DNA of 64,000 nt, taken from assembly GCF_031456835.1 (NCBI RefSeq), contig NZ_JAVDVK010000001.1:2914001-2978000 (forward strand), read 5' to 3'. The translations under genes and the position numbers were made by a program. Within the stretch, counting starts at the first letter, position 1; every line of letters starts with the position of its first letter. Below are positions 17,567-25,815 of this stretch, piece by piece. The notes beneath the pieces were generated by a model. That model saw only the letters and a program-made list of their open reading frames with translations. It ran no database searches and had not been told where the DNA came from. Source of the stretch: Leifsonia shinshuensis. GTDB lineage: Bacteria > Actinomycetota > Actinomycetes > Actinomycetales > Microbacteriaceae.

Positions 17567-18874
17567 TCAGGACGTGCGCGTGACCGTCGCCTCGGTCTCC
17601 ACCAGCTCCTCGCGCACGACCTCGCGCGGGGCGAGCACGAAGCTCGGCTTGATGCCGGCGAAGCGGACGCGGAGGCCCCGGTACCGGATGAGGTAGAAGA
17701 CGCCGACCAGCGCGGCGGCGAATCCGCTGGCGGCGCCGACGCCCATCGCCCAGCGCGGTCCGAAGGTGTCGGCGACCCAGCCGACGATCGGCGCGCCGAC
17801 CGGGGTTCCGCCCATGAAGATCGCCATGTAGATGGCCATCACCCGGCCGCGCAGCAGCGGGTCGGTCGTCATCTGCACCGTTCCGTTGGCCGTGGTCATC
17901 AGCGTCTGCGACGAGACGCCGATCACGATCAGCGCCAGGGCGAACAGCCAGTAGGTCGGCATCACCGCGGCCAGCGCGCAGCCGAAGCCGAAGAAGGCGG
18001 CACCGGCGAACAGCAGGGAGACCCGCGGGCGGTCGCGACGAGCGGATAGCAGGGCGCCGACCACGGACCCGACCGCCATGATCGACGAGAGGAGGCCGTA
18101 CTCGCCCGCGCCCTGGTGGAAGACGGTCACCGACATGGTCGAGATGAAGATCGGGAAGTTGAGCCCGAAGGTGCCGATCAGGAAGACCATGACCAGGATC
18201 ACCAGGATGTCGGGGCGCCGCCGCACGTAGCGGAACCCGTCGATCAGTCCGCCGCGCGTGCGCTTCGCGCGTTCCGCCCGGTACAGCTGCTCACGGCGCA
18301 GCATGGCGAGCGACAGCAGAACCGCCCCGAAGGTGGCCGCATTGATGAGGAAGACCCATCCTGCGCCGACCGCCGCCGTCAGCAGGCCCGCGACCGCCGG
18401 CCCGATCAGCCGGGCGGCGTTGAACGAGGCGGAGTTGAGGGCCACGGCGTTCGACAGGTTCGGCCCGGCGACCAGCTCGGAGACGAACGTCTGCCGGGCC
18501 GGGGCGTCGAACGCGGCAACGACGCCGAGCAGCAGCGCGAAGAGGTAGACGTGCCACAGCTGCACCATCCCCGTGACGGTCAGGATGCCGAGCCCGAGAC
18601 CGAGCAGGCCCATCGCACCCTGCGTGGCCATCAGGAGCTTGCGCCGGTCGAGGTGGTCGGCCGCCCATCCGGTCACCGGCAGCAGGAGCAGCTGCGGGCC
18701 GAACTGCAGCGCCATCACGAAGCCGACGGCGGACGCGTTGTTGTGGGTGAGCTGGGTCAGGACGATCCAGTCCTGGGCGGTGCGCTGCATCCACGTGCCG
18801 ACGTTGGAGACGATCGCACCGGCCGCCCAGATCCGGTAGTTGACCCCGGCGAGGGAGCGGAACATGGAACTCAC
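17567..18874 (-). CDS. MFS transporter (DHA3 / EntS-like exporter)
   Basis: This protein of about 435 residues has 12 predicted membrane helices and the DHA3-type pattern WMQRTAQDWIVL, PVTGWAADHLDRRKLL and FDAPARQTFVSEL, as in EntS and TetV-like exporters. It should export small molecules by proton antiport. The start GTG 18874 overlaps the MarR stop by four bases; ATG 18865 is an alternative. It forms an operon with the MarR repressor, so an inducible efflux system is likely. Confidence 0.9.
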   Translation of the reverse strand: MSSMFRSLAGVNYRIWAAGAIVSNVGTWMQRTAQDWIVLTQLTHNNASAVGFVMALQFGPQLLLLPVTGWAADHLDRRKLLMATQGAMGLLGLGLGILTVTGMVQLWHVYLFALLLGVVAAFDAPARQTFVSELVAGPNLSNAVALNSASFNAARLIGPAVAGLLTAAVGAGWVFLINAATFGAVLLSLAMLRREQLYRAERAKRTRGGLIDGFRYVRRRPDILVILVMVFLIGTFGLNFPIFISTMSVTVFHQGAGEYGLLSSIMAVGSVVGALLSARRDRPRVSLLFAGAAFFGFGCALAAVMPTYWLFALALIVIGVSSQTLMTTANGTVQMTTDPLLRGRVMAIYMAIFMGGTPVGAPIVGWVADTFGPRWAMGVGAASGFAAALVGVFYLIRYRGLRVRFAGIKPSFVLAPREVVREELVETEATVTRTS

Positions 18875-19302
18875 GAGTCGGCGAGCTCCCGCATGATCTT
18901 CGCGGCGGACGCCAGCGTCTCGCGCTGCTCGAGGCTGAGGCTCTCGAGCCGCTGGTGCAGCCAGGCGTCGCGGCGCCGGCGGGTCTCGGCGACCAGCTGG
19001 ACGCCGCGGTCGGTCGGGACGACGATCACCTTGCGGCCGTCGGCGGCGTCGGAGGTGCGCTCGACGTAGCCGGCCGCCTCGAGACGGTTCACCGTGCGGT
19101 TCATGGACGGCGGCTTGACGCGCTCGACCTCGCTGAGACGGCCGATCGTGCCGGATCCCTCGCGCACCAGATAGCCGAGCGTGGCGGTCTGGGAGTCGCT
19201 CAGCTCGTCGTCCTCCTTCTCGGCGCGGAGGCGGCGGGAGAGGCGCGCCACCGCGATGCGGAGGACGCTGCTCAGGTCGTGGGTTGAGACTCGTCCGTTC
19301 AT
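18871..19302 (-). CDS. MarR-family transcriptional regulator
   Basis: This 143-residue winged-helix repressor has ATLGYLVREGSGTIGRLSEV, the recognition helix PPSMNRTVNRLEAAGYV and the wing TSDAADGRKVIVVPTDRG. It is the first gene of the MarR-MFS operon and probably represses it. No clear ribosome-binding site exists. TAGGCT eight bases before the ATG suggests a leaderless message that begins inside its own operator. Confidence 0.93.
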   Translation of the reverse strand: MNGRVSTHDLSSVLRIAVARLSRRLRAEKEDDELSDSQTATLGYLVREGSGTIGRLSEVERVKPPSMNRTVNRLEAAGYVERTSDAADGRKVIVVPTDRGVQLVAETRRRRDAWLHQRLESLSLEQRETLASAAKIMRELADS

Positions 19303-19305
19303 GCA

Positions 19306-19337
19306 TAGTTAGCCTAACAAATTAGATGCGCTAACTA
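19306..19337. promoter_or_regulatory. MarR-type operator overlapping the MarR/MFS promoter
   Basis: TAGTTAG (19306-19312) and CTAACTA (19331-19337) form perfect 7-base arms. Inside are TTAG-C-CTAA (19309-19317) and TTAG-ATGCG-CTAA (19322-19334). The sites begin four bases upstream of the MarR ATG, so binding should block transcription start. The region is AT-rich against a G+C-rich background. Confidence 0.6.
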
Positions 19338-19376
19338 AACCCCCTCGCATCGTGCCGCGTGCGACAGAATGAGCGC

Positions 19377-20252
19377 GTGCAGACCCAACAGGACCGGACC
19401 TTCGAGGGCGAAGCCGGCGTCCGCATCCACTTCGACGTGTACGCGCCGCCGCCCGAGGGGTCGCGGCCCGCGGCAGCGGTGCAGCTCGCCCACGGCGTCG
19501 GCGAGCACGCGGGGCGCTACCGCGACCTCGGCGCGCACCTCGCGGCCGTCGGCTTCCTCGTCTACGCCGACGACCACCTCGGCCACGGACGCACCGGCAT
19601 GGAGCAGTGGAAGGGCGACGCCAGCCGCCTCGGGCGCCTCGGCCCCGGGGGACTGCGTGCCGCCGTGAAGGACGTCCACGCGTTCAGCGACCTCATCCGC
19701 GACGAGAACCCCGGGCTGCCGCTGGCCTACGTCGGCCACAGCTGGGGGTCGCTCATCGGGCAGCTGCTGCTGAACCGGCACAGCGACGAATACGACGCGG
19801 TGGTGCTCTCCGGCACGGCCTACCGGATGCTCGGCTCGATGAACGGCGGCGACCTCAACAAGCGCCACGCCCACCTCGGCACCACGGGCGCGGAGTGGCT
19901 GAGCCGCGACCCTGCGGTGGCGCAGGCCTTCATCGACGACCCGCTCACCACGCTGACACCGCTGCAGAAGCTGTTCGGGATGGCCGACGCCGCGAGACTG
20001 CTGGGGCGCCCGTCGCGGCACCTCGCGCACGACCTCCCCGTGCTGATCCAGGTGGGCTCCGACGATCCGCTCGGCGGACCGGTGAGCGCCCGGAAGCTCG
20101 AGCGGGCGTACCGCAACCGGTCCGGGCTCAGCGACGTGACCACCATCGTCTACGAGGGTGCGCGCCACGAGATCTTCAACGAGACCAATCGCGCGGAGGT
20201 CTTCGCCGATCTCACCGAGTGGCTGGTGGAGCGCTTCCCGAGCCGGAGCTGA
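19377..20252 (+). CDS. Alpha/beta hydrolase, monoacylglycerol-lipase-like
   Basis: The 291-residue protein has HGVGEHAGRY (oxyanion loop), the nucleophile Ser122 in GHSWGS, an acid in GSDDPLGG and His in GARHEIFNE. This is the Hydrolase_4 family of monoacylglycerol lipases and lysophospholipases. GTG 19377 is preferred because CAGAAT lies six bases upstream. It is divergent from the MarR-MFS operon and could share its control region. Confidence 0.88.
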   Translation: MQTQQDRTFEGEAGVRIHFDVYAPPPEGSRPAAAVQLAHGVGEHAGRYRDLGAHLAAVGFLVYADDHLGHGRTGMEQWKGDASRLGRLGPGGLRAAVKDVHAFSDLIRDENPGLPLAYVGHSWGSLIGQLLLNRHSDEYDAVVLSGTAYRMLGSMNGGDLNKRHAHLGTTGAEWLSRDPAVAQAFIDDPLTTLTPLQKLFGMADAARLLGRPSRHLAHDLPVLIQVGSDDPLGGPVSARKLERAYRNRSGLSDVTTIVYEGARHEIFNETNRAEVFADLTEWLVERFPSRS

Positions 20253-20271
20253 GCGTCCGTCCGGTCGCAGT

Positions 20272-20302
20272 GCGTCACGACCGGCCGGCGTCACGACCGG
20301 CC
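20272..20302 (+). repeat. Two 15-base direct repeats
   Basis: GCGTCACGACCGGCC occurs at 20272-20286 and 20288-20302. It lies between the lipase stop and the ribosome-binding site of the next gene. It may be regulatory or a simple duplication. Confidence 0.5.
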
Positions 20303-20385
20303 CGCGGCGACGTCTTAACCTGCGGGTGCCTGCGCCGACGGTCGGCGCGCGATGTGCTGGGCGCCCCTCAGGGGAGCGAGACGTC

Positions 20386-21738
20386 ATGGCGGCAGCAGCG
20401 CGACGATCCGCCCGTCGCGGAGCGCGGATGGTGCGGCGCGCCTTCGCGTTCGCGCTCGCAGCCCTGTCGATAGTCGGCATCGCCATCTTCACGCCGCCGC
20501 ACGCCGCGCCGGGGGTGGAGGCATCCGAGAGCGCCCTGAGCGCCGAGGGTCTGGGGGCGCATCCGGACCCCGACTTCGAGCTGTGGCTGACGTCTCTGCG
20601 GGAATCGACTCCTGCCGAGGTGGCGCAGATGTGGACGGAGGCTGGTCCGGCGGGGCAGAAGGAGATCCGCGACACCCTTCCGCCCGTCGCCGGCAATCTG
20701 GACGGGCTGCCTTACAGCCTCCGGGACACGCTCAATCGGAGGGCGCTGGAGATCCGCACGGCGCTCACGCGCCAGCGCCTGCGCACGTCGCCGACGGATG
20801 CCACGGTCGCGCAGACGCTGGCGGCCTACGAGGCGATCGCGAAGGCCCTCAAGCCGGCCAAGCCGCGCCGCCAGCTCATCACACTGACCGCGGACCAGCC
20901 GCCGCTGGCGGCGATCAGCGTCGGCAACCTCGACACCGCGGAGAACGTCACCTGGCAGGTACCGGGGATGGGCACGTACACGACGGACATGCCGCTGTGG
21001 ACTCTGGCGGCGCAGAACCTCTATGCCGCCCAAGGCTCGGTCGGCGCCCCGAAGAAGCGGGCGGTCGTCGCGTGGATGGGCTACCTGCCTCCACCTCCGC
21101 CGCCCAGCATCGAGGCGGCACGCGGGTTCTACGCCGAACGCGGGGCACCGCACCTGGTGCGCGACCTCCAGGCCTTCCGCGCGGTGCGGCCGGCAGACCG
21201 GGAGGCGGTGACGGTGAACGTCGTCGGTCACTCCTACGGCACCACGCTGGTCGGCGACGCGCTCGCGGCCGACGACCTGGGTGTCGAATCGGTGGTCTTC
21301 CTCGGTTCGGCCGGGATCGAGACGGCCGTCGGCGGGGCGCAGGCCCTGCACGCCCGCGCCGTCTACGCGGGCGAGTCGTCGAAGGACCCGCAGGCCTCGC
21401 TCGGCCGGTTCTCGCGCACGGACCCACGGGCGCCCGCCTTCGGAGCGACCGTGTTCGGCTGCGACGGCGCGGCCGGACTCCGTGCGGTCACGGGCCACGC
21501 GCCCATCCTGCACTCCGCCTGGAACGACGACATCGACTCGTCGCTGTGGGCGAAGATCCGCGACCTCGGGGAGCGTGCGCGGCGCTTCATCGAGCACCGG
21601 CAGAACTTCGGCTATCTCGATGCGGGCACCGAGGCCCTGCTCAACACCGCATCCGCCACCACGCCGAACGCGACGCGGGCCCTTTCGCACCTCCGGGACT
21701 CCGGAGAACAGCGGACGGGCCGGCCACCGCTGTACTGA
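20386..21738 (+). CDS. Secreted or membrane-anchored DUF1023-type alpha/beta hydrolase
   Basis: The 450-residue protein starts with a basic, hydrophobic signal/anchor segment (about residues 14-38). The C-terminal half has VAWMGYLPPPPP, the nucleophile elbow GHSYGTT and FGCDGA, the pattern of the DUF1023 actinobacterial alpha/beta hydrolase family. Reaction and substrate are unknown. A GGGGAGCGAG ribosome-binding site supports ATG 20386. A small membrane protein follows 55 bases later. Confidence 0.85.
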   Translation: MAAAARRSARRGARMVRRAFAFALAALSIVGIAIFTPPHAAPGVEASESALSAEGLGAHPDPDFELWLTSLRESTPAEVAQMWTEAGPAGQKEIRDTLPPVAGNLDGLPYSLRDTLNRRALEIRTALTRQRLRTSPTDATVAQTLAAYEAIAKALKPAKPRRQLITLTADQPPLAAISVGNLDTAENVTWQVPGMGTYTTDMPLWTLAAQNLYAAQGSVGAPKKRAVVAWMGYLPPPPPPSIEAARGFYAERGAPHLVRDLQAFRAVRPADREAVTVNVVGHSYGTTLVGDALAADDLGVESVVFLGSAGIETAVGGAQALHARAVYAGESSKDPQASLGRFSRTDPRAPAFGATVFGCDGAAGLRAVTGHAPILHSAWNDDIDSSLWAKIRDLGERARRFIEHRQNFGYLDAGTEALLNTASATTPNATRALSHLRDSGEQRTGRPPLY

Positions 21739-21793
21739 CCACTGTCTATCGTGCCGTGGCCTCCGCCCGGACACTGGACGCGAGGAGGTCACC

Positions 21794-22015
21794 ATGCTCT
21801 CGTACGCCGCACTCGGGCTTGCGCGCTTCGCGCCGATCGACAATCCGGCCACCGTCAACAACCATGCCGAAGTCCTGACCGCGATCTTCATCATCCTCGC
21901 GCTGCTGCTCGTGCTCCTGATCGCGGGACTCGGCGTCACGCTCGCCCGCCGCCCCGGCAAGCAGCTCGACGAGTGGGGCAACCCAACCGGGGGAGCGGGC
22001 ACTCCGCCGAGCTGA
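21794..22015 (+). CDS. Small single-pass membrane protein, unknown function
   Basis: This 73-residue protein has one hydrophobic helix (about residues 27-50, LTAIFIILALLLVLLIAGLG) and a short polar cytoplasmic tail with DEWGNPTGG. A strong GAGGAGG ribosome-binding site precedes the ATG, and codon bias matches the neighbours, so it is probably real. I do not recognise the family. Confidence 0.65.
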   Translation: MLSYAALGLARFAPIDNPATVNNHAEVLTAIFIILALLLVLLIAGLGVTLARRPGKQLDEWGNPTGGAGTPPS

Positions 22016-22048
22016 CACCCGTCCGCCCGGCGGACGTAGGCTGATGCC

Positions 22049-23098
22049 ATGCATGGTGAGTACAAGGTCCCTGGTGGCAAGCTCGTCGTCGTCGACCTGG
22101 AGGTGGTCGACGGGAGGATCTCGGACTTCCAGCTCGCCGGAGACTTCTTCCTCGAGCCGGACTCCGCGCTGGACGCCATCGACGCCGCGGTGAACGGACT
22201 GCCCGCGGAGGCCGACGCCAAGACCATCGCCGCCGCCGTCAAAGAGGCGCTCCCCGAAGGCGCGACGCTCCTCGGCTTCTCCCCGGAGGCCGTCGCCGTG
22301 ACCGTCCGGCGCGCTCTCGCCAAGGCGACGAGCTGGCGCGACTACGACTGGCAGATCGTGCACGCCAAGGCCGTCTCGCCGCAGATGCACCTGGCACTCG
22401 ACGAGGTGCTCGCCACCGAGGTCGGCGAGGGGCGGCGCGGTCCGACCCTCCGCATCTGGGAGTGGGACGAGCCGGCCGTCGTCATCGGCAGCTTCCAGTC
22501 GGTCAAGAACGAGGTCGACCCCGACAACGCGGAGAAGTACGGCATCCAGGTGGTCCGCCGCATCTCCGGCGGCGGGGCCATGTTCATGGAGGCCGGCTCG
22601 GTCGTCACCTACTCGATCTACGCGCCGGCCGACCTCGTGCAGGGCATGAGCTTCGCCGACAGCTACGCGTTCCTCGACGAGTGGGCGATCATCGCGCTCA
22701 AGTCGCTCGGCATCGACGCCGTGTACCAGCCGCTCAACGACATCACCAGCCCGTCCGGCAAGATCGGCGGGGCCGCCCAGAAGCGGCTCGGCTCCGGCGC
22801 CGTGCTGCACCACGTCACCATGAGCTACGACATGGACGGCCAGAAGATGACCGAGGTGCTGCGCATCGGCCGCGAGAAGATCAGCGACAAGGGCATCACC
22901 AGCGCCGCCAAGCGCGTCGACCCGCTCCGCAGCCAGACCGGCCTCAGCCGCGCCGAGATCATCGAGCAGATGAAGCTGACGTTCCGGAACCTGTACGGCG
23001 CGACCGACGGCGACCTCACCGACGCCGAGTACGCGGCGGCGGAGCAGCTGGTGGCCGACAAGTTCGCCACCGAGGAGTGGCTGTACCGCGTTCCCTGA
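22049..23098 (+). CDS. lplA: Lipoate-protein ligase A with N-terminal accessory domain
   Basis: The enzyme activates lipoate with ATP and attaches it to lysines of 2-oxoacid dehydrogenase and glycine-cleavage subunits. Residues 100-349 form the ligase core with RRISGGGA (170-177) and GKIGGAAQKR (237-246, adenylate-binding Lys238). Residues 1-90 look like the accessory domain (GGKLVVVDLEV, DGRISDFQLAGDFF) that follows the core in E. coli LplA, so the domain order is permuted. TAGGCT lies six bases before the ATG. Confidence 0.9.
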   Translation: MHGEYKVPGGKLVVVDLEVVDGRISDFQLAGDFFLEPDSALDAIDAAVNGLPAEADAKTIAAAVKEALPEGATLLGFSPEAVAVTVRRALAKATSWRDYDWQIVHAKAVSPQMHLALDEVLATEVGEGRRGPTLRIWEWDEPAVVIGSFQSVKNEVDPDNAEKYGIQVVRRISGGGAMFMEAGSVVTYSIYAPADLVQGMSFADSYAFLDEWAIIALKSLGIDAVYQPLNDITSPSGKIGGAAQKRLGSGAVLHHVTMSYDMDGQKMTEVLRIGREKISDKGITSAAKRVDPLRSQTGLSRAEIIEQMKLTFRNLYGATDGDLTDAEYAAAEQLVADKFATEEWLYRVP

Positions 23099-23168
23099 CG
23101 CGGTCTCGCCCCTGCGTGGTGGCGGTCACTGTCCAGGAACCGCACAGGTGCTCCGGTACCCTTGATGC

Positions 23169-23540
23169 GTGAACTGGTGGGTCGTGGGGATCGTCGTGGC
23201 GTTCATCGCCGCGATCGTCGTTGCCGTGAAACTCGGCTGGATCGACCTCTCCAACAAGGCCCAGCGCGGCTCGGGCACCATGAGCGGCGCCATCGGCGGC
23301 TCGTTCGACGAGATCTTCGCCCCTGCCCGCCACGAGGCCCAGCAGGAGCTCGACCGGCAGTCGCTCCTGCCGGCACCGGCGCCGCTCCCGGGCGATCGCG
23401 GCGACACCGGCTGGGAGGGCGGCAAGATCACGCTCGACCTCGGAACCGCGGGCAACGGACAGCGGGCCGAGGGCCGCGCCCCCAGCGAGGACGGCCGCGC
23501 TACCGCTGCTGCAGCGCCGCGTAGTCGGGGTTCTCGCTGA
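23169..23540 (+). CDS. Small membrane protein, unknown function
   Basis: A 123-residue protein with one N-terminal membrane helix (WWVVGIVVAFIAAIVVAVKL) and a polar, low-complexity tail. TACCCT lies six bases before the GTG start, the clear leaderless pattern of this genome. The last 41 bases overlap the convergent acetyltransferase gene. I do not recognise the family. Confidence 0.7.
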   Translation: MNWWVVGIVVAFIAAIVVAVKLGWIDLSNKAQRGSGTMSGAIGGSFDEIFAPARHEAQQELDRQSLLPAPAPLPGDRGDTGWEGGKITLDLGTAGNGQRAEGRAPSEDGRATAAAAPRSRGSR

Positions 23541-23784
23541 GCCAGCGCCGCACGTAGGGGCAGGTGGCGATCACCCGGCGGTCCGAGTTGTCGCGGACAT
23601 CGTCGAGCGCCGTGCGCACGAGGGTCGATGCCATCCCCTTCTCGCGCTTGGCCTCATCCACCTCGGTGTGCGTGAAGACGATCGCGTCGTCGCGGAGTTC
23701 GTACTCGGCGACGCCGATCACCTCGCCGTCCTGCAGCAGCGCGTAGCGGGACTGATCGGGCTGATTCTCGACGGTCAGGCTCAT
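23500..23784 (-). CDS. Small GNAT-like N-acetyltransferase (COG2388 / YjdJ type)
   Basis: The 94-residue protein matches the minimal GNAT fold: IVFTHTEVDEAKREKGMASTL contains the acetyl-CoA loop, and VIATCPYVRRWLSENPDYAAL is the conserved C-terminal signature of the COG2388 family. Substrate unknown. TAGCGT lies six bases before the ATG. Confidence 0.88.
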   Translation of the reverse strand: MSLTVENQPDQSRYALLQDGEVIGVAEYELRDDAIVFTHTEVDEAKREKGMASTLVRTALDDVRDNSDRRVIATCPYVRRWLSENPDYAALQQR

Positions 23785-23900
23785 GCCGCAACGCTATCGC
23801 GGCGCGCACCTCCCGATCGCGCGTCAGGGTCGGCCGTCATCGCTCGTCTCTTAAGGCACAGGCGCATCGTCGCCGTCGCCCCGACGAGAGGACTCCACCC

Positions 23901-25073
23901 GTGCACACCGTCATGCCCGTCTACGGCACCCGTCCCGAAGCCATCAAGATGGCGCCCGTCGTCCGTGCGCTGCAGCAGTCGCCGCTCTTCCGCCCGACGG
24001 TCGTGCTCACCGGGCAGCACCGCGACATCCTCGACCAGGTGAACACGACGTTCGGGGTGTCGGCGGATGCGGACCTCGGCATCATGACGCCGCGGCAGAC
24101 CCTCCACGACATCACGGTCCGCACCATGACCGGCCTGCAGCCGCTGCTCGACCGGCACGTACCGGATGCAGTGCTCGTTCAGGGAGACACCACGTCGGCG
24201 ATGGCCGCGGCGCTCGCCGCCTTCGAGCGCAAGATCCCAGTCGTGCACATCGAGGCCGGGCTGCGCAGCGGCGACCTCTTCGACCCGTTCCCCGAGGAGG
24301 CGAACCGTCGCATCATCGGGCAGATCGCCAGCCTCAACCTCGCCCCGACGGCGCACGCCAAGCGCAACCTCCTGGCGTCCGGCGTTCCGGAGGCGCGCAT
24401 CGCCGTCACCGGAAACACGGTGATCGACGCCCTGCACCTCATGCTCGATCGTGCTCCCGCGTTCGGCGACCCGGCGCTGACCCGCGCCCTGGCGGGTGAC
24501 GCACCGCTGGTGCTCGTCACCGCGCACCGTCGCGAGAACCACGGGGAGCCGATGCGGCGCATCGGGACCGCGGTGCGCGTGCTCGCGGCCCGTTTCCCCG
24601 ACCACGTCTTCGTGCTCCCGGCGCACCCGAACCCCGCTGTACGCGAGCACCTGTTGGCGGCCCTCGGCACGGCGCCGAACATCCTCGTCACCGCCCCCGT
24701 CGCCTTCCCCGAGATGGTCCACCTGATGGACCGCGCGACCCTCATCCTCACCGACTCCGGCGGCGTGCAGGAGGAGGCACCCGCGCTGGGCTCGCCGGTG
24801 CTCGTGCTCCGTGAGACCACCGAGCGGCCCGAGGCGGTGCTGGCCGGCACGTCGCGGCTGGTCGGCACGCACGTCGAGACGATCGTCGACGAGGCGGCCG
24901 TGCTCCTGACCGATCCCGTGCGCCACGCCGCCATGGCGCACGCGGCCAGCCCCTTCGGCGACGGTCACGCGGCCGCGCGCACGGTGGCGGCTCTCGGCGC
25001 GCTCCTCGGCGGCGCCGAGCGCCTCCCGGACTTCGAGGCGGCGGACGCGGACAGCCTCTCCGTATCTCGGTAG
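23901..25073 (+). CDS. wecB: UDP-N-acetylglucosamine 2-epimerase (non-hydrolysing)
   Basis: This 390-residue GT-B-fold enzyme interconverts UDP-GlcNAc and UDP-ManNAc, the precursor for ManNAc-containing wall or capsule polymers. It shows GTRPEAIKMAP, VQGDTTSAMA, HIEAGLRSGD, FPEEANRR, GNTVIDAL, AHRREN and SGGVQEEAPALGSPVLVLR. A GAGAGGA site precedes the GTG start. No other polysaccharide genes are adjacent. Confidence 0.94.
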   Translation: MHTVMPVYGTRPEAIKMAPVVRALQQSPLFRPTVVLTGQHRDILDQVNTTFGVSADADLGIMTPRQTLHDITVRTMTGLQPLLDRHVPDAVLVQGDTTSAMAAALAAFERKIPVVHIEAGLRSGDLFDPFPEEANRRIIGQIASLNLAPTAHAKRNLLASGVPEARIAVTGNTVIDALHLMLDRAPAFGDPALTRALAGDAPLVLVTAHRRENHGEPMRRIGTAVRVLAARFPDHVFVLPAHPNPAVREHLLAALGTAPNILVTAPVAFPEMVHLMDRATLILTDSGGVQEEAPALGSPVLVLRETTERPEAVLAGTSRLVGTHVETIVDEAAVLLTDPVRHAAMAHAASPFGDGHAAARTVAALGALLGGAERLPDFEAADADSLSVSR

Positions 25074-25174
25074 CGGGTCGGTAGTTCCGCCGTTCTGGCC
25101 GGTGGGGCGCGGAATCGAGTCTGGGGTCATGGATCGGGAAGCCTCCCGGTCCGGACCCCGACCGAGGAGCCACG

Positions 25175-25750
25175 ATGACCGCGACCACCGCCGCGACCGC
25201 GACCACGCGCCGTCCGACCGACCTGGAGCTGCTGAGCCTGGTGCGCGAGGGTGAGCACGCGCACTTCGGGGAGATCTGGAACCGCTACCAGGGCTGGGCT
25301 CACCACGTGGCCCGCTCGACCACGGCGCGGTACGACGCCGAGGACATCGTGCAGGAGGCGTTCGCGAAGGTGCTCACGTCCCTTCGTAACGGAAACGGTC
25401 CGCGGGAGGGGTTCGCCCACTACCTGCGCACGGCGATCCGTAACGTCGCCGCCACCTGGGGCGGGCGCGACTCCCGCGCCACCATGGTGCCCTTCACGCC
25501 CGACACCGCCCTGGGCAGCTATGAGTTCGAGGTCACCGACCTCGGCGACCTCGAGCAGCCGTTCCGTCAGCTGCCGGAGCGGTGGCAGCAGGTGCTGCAC
25601 CTGTCCTGCCTGCAGGGGCTGCCGATGGCCACCGTGGCCGAGACGATGGGGATGACCGTCGGCGCGGCCACCGCCCTCGCCGCCCGCGCCCGCCGGGGCC
25701 TGCGCGAGTCCCTCGCCGCCACCCGCGACGACTACGCGGTCGCCGCCTGA
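25175..25750 (+). CDS. ECF-type RNA polymerase sigma factor (soluble paralogue)
   Basis: This 191-residue sigma-70-family protein has region 2 (about 20-95: YDAEDIVQEAFAKVL, GFAHYLRTAIRNVAATW) and region 4 (about 125-180: LPERWQQVLHLSCLQGLPMA, helix-turn-helix VAETMGMTVGAATALAARAR). It shares the unusual block GNGPREGF / RNVA with the sigma part of the fusion at 30441-32405, so the two are paralogues. No anti-sigma gene is adjacent. GAGGAG precedes the ATG. Confidence 0.9.
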   Translation: MTATTAATATTRRPTDLELLSLVREGEHAHFGEIWNRYQGWAHHVARSTTARYDAEDIVQEAFAKVLTSLRNGNGPREGFAHYLRTAIRNVAATWGGRDSRATMVPFTPDTALGSYEFEVTDLGDLEQPFRQLPERWQQVLHLSCLQGLPMATVAETMGMTVGAATALAARARRGLRESLAATRDDYAVAA

Positions 25751-25759
25751 GATGTCCGC

Positions 25760-25815
25760 CCCGGAGGATGCGCGCCCCGGCCGCGTCCTCCGGGCGAGCG
25801 GTCATCCCGCTCGCC
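25760..25815. terminator. Overlapping hairpins between convergent ECF sigma and LuxR-type genes
   Basis: CCCGGAGGA (25760-25768) pairs with TCCTCCGGG (25786-25794), and GGCGAGCG (25793-25800) pairs with CGCTCGCC (25808-25815). Both lie at the convergent gene ends and can act as bidirectional terminators. There is no T run. Confidence 0.5.
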
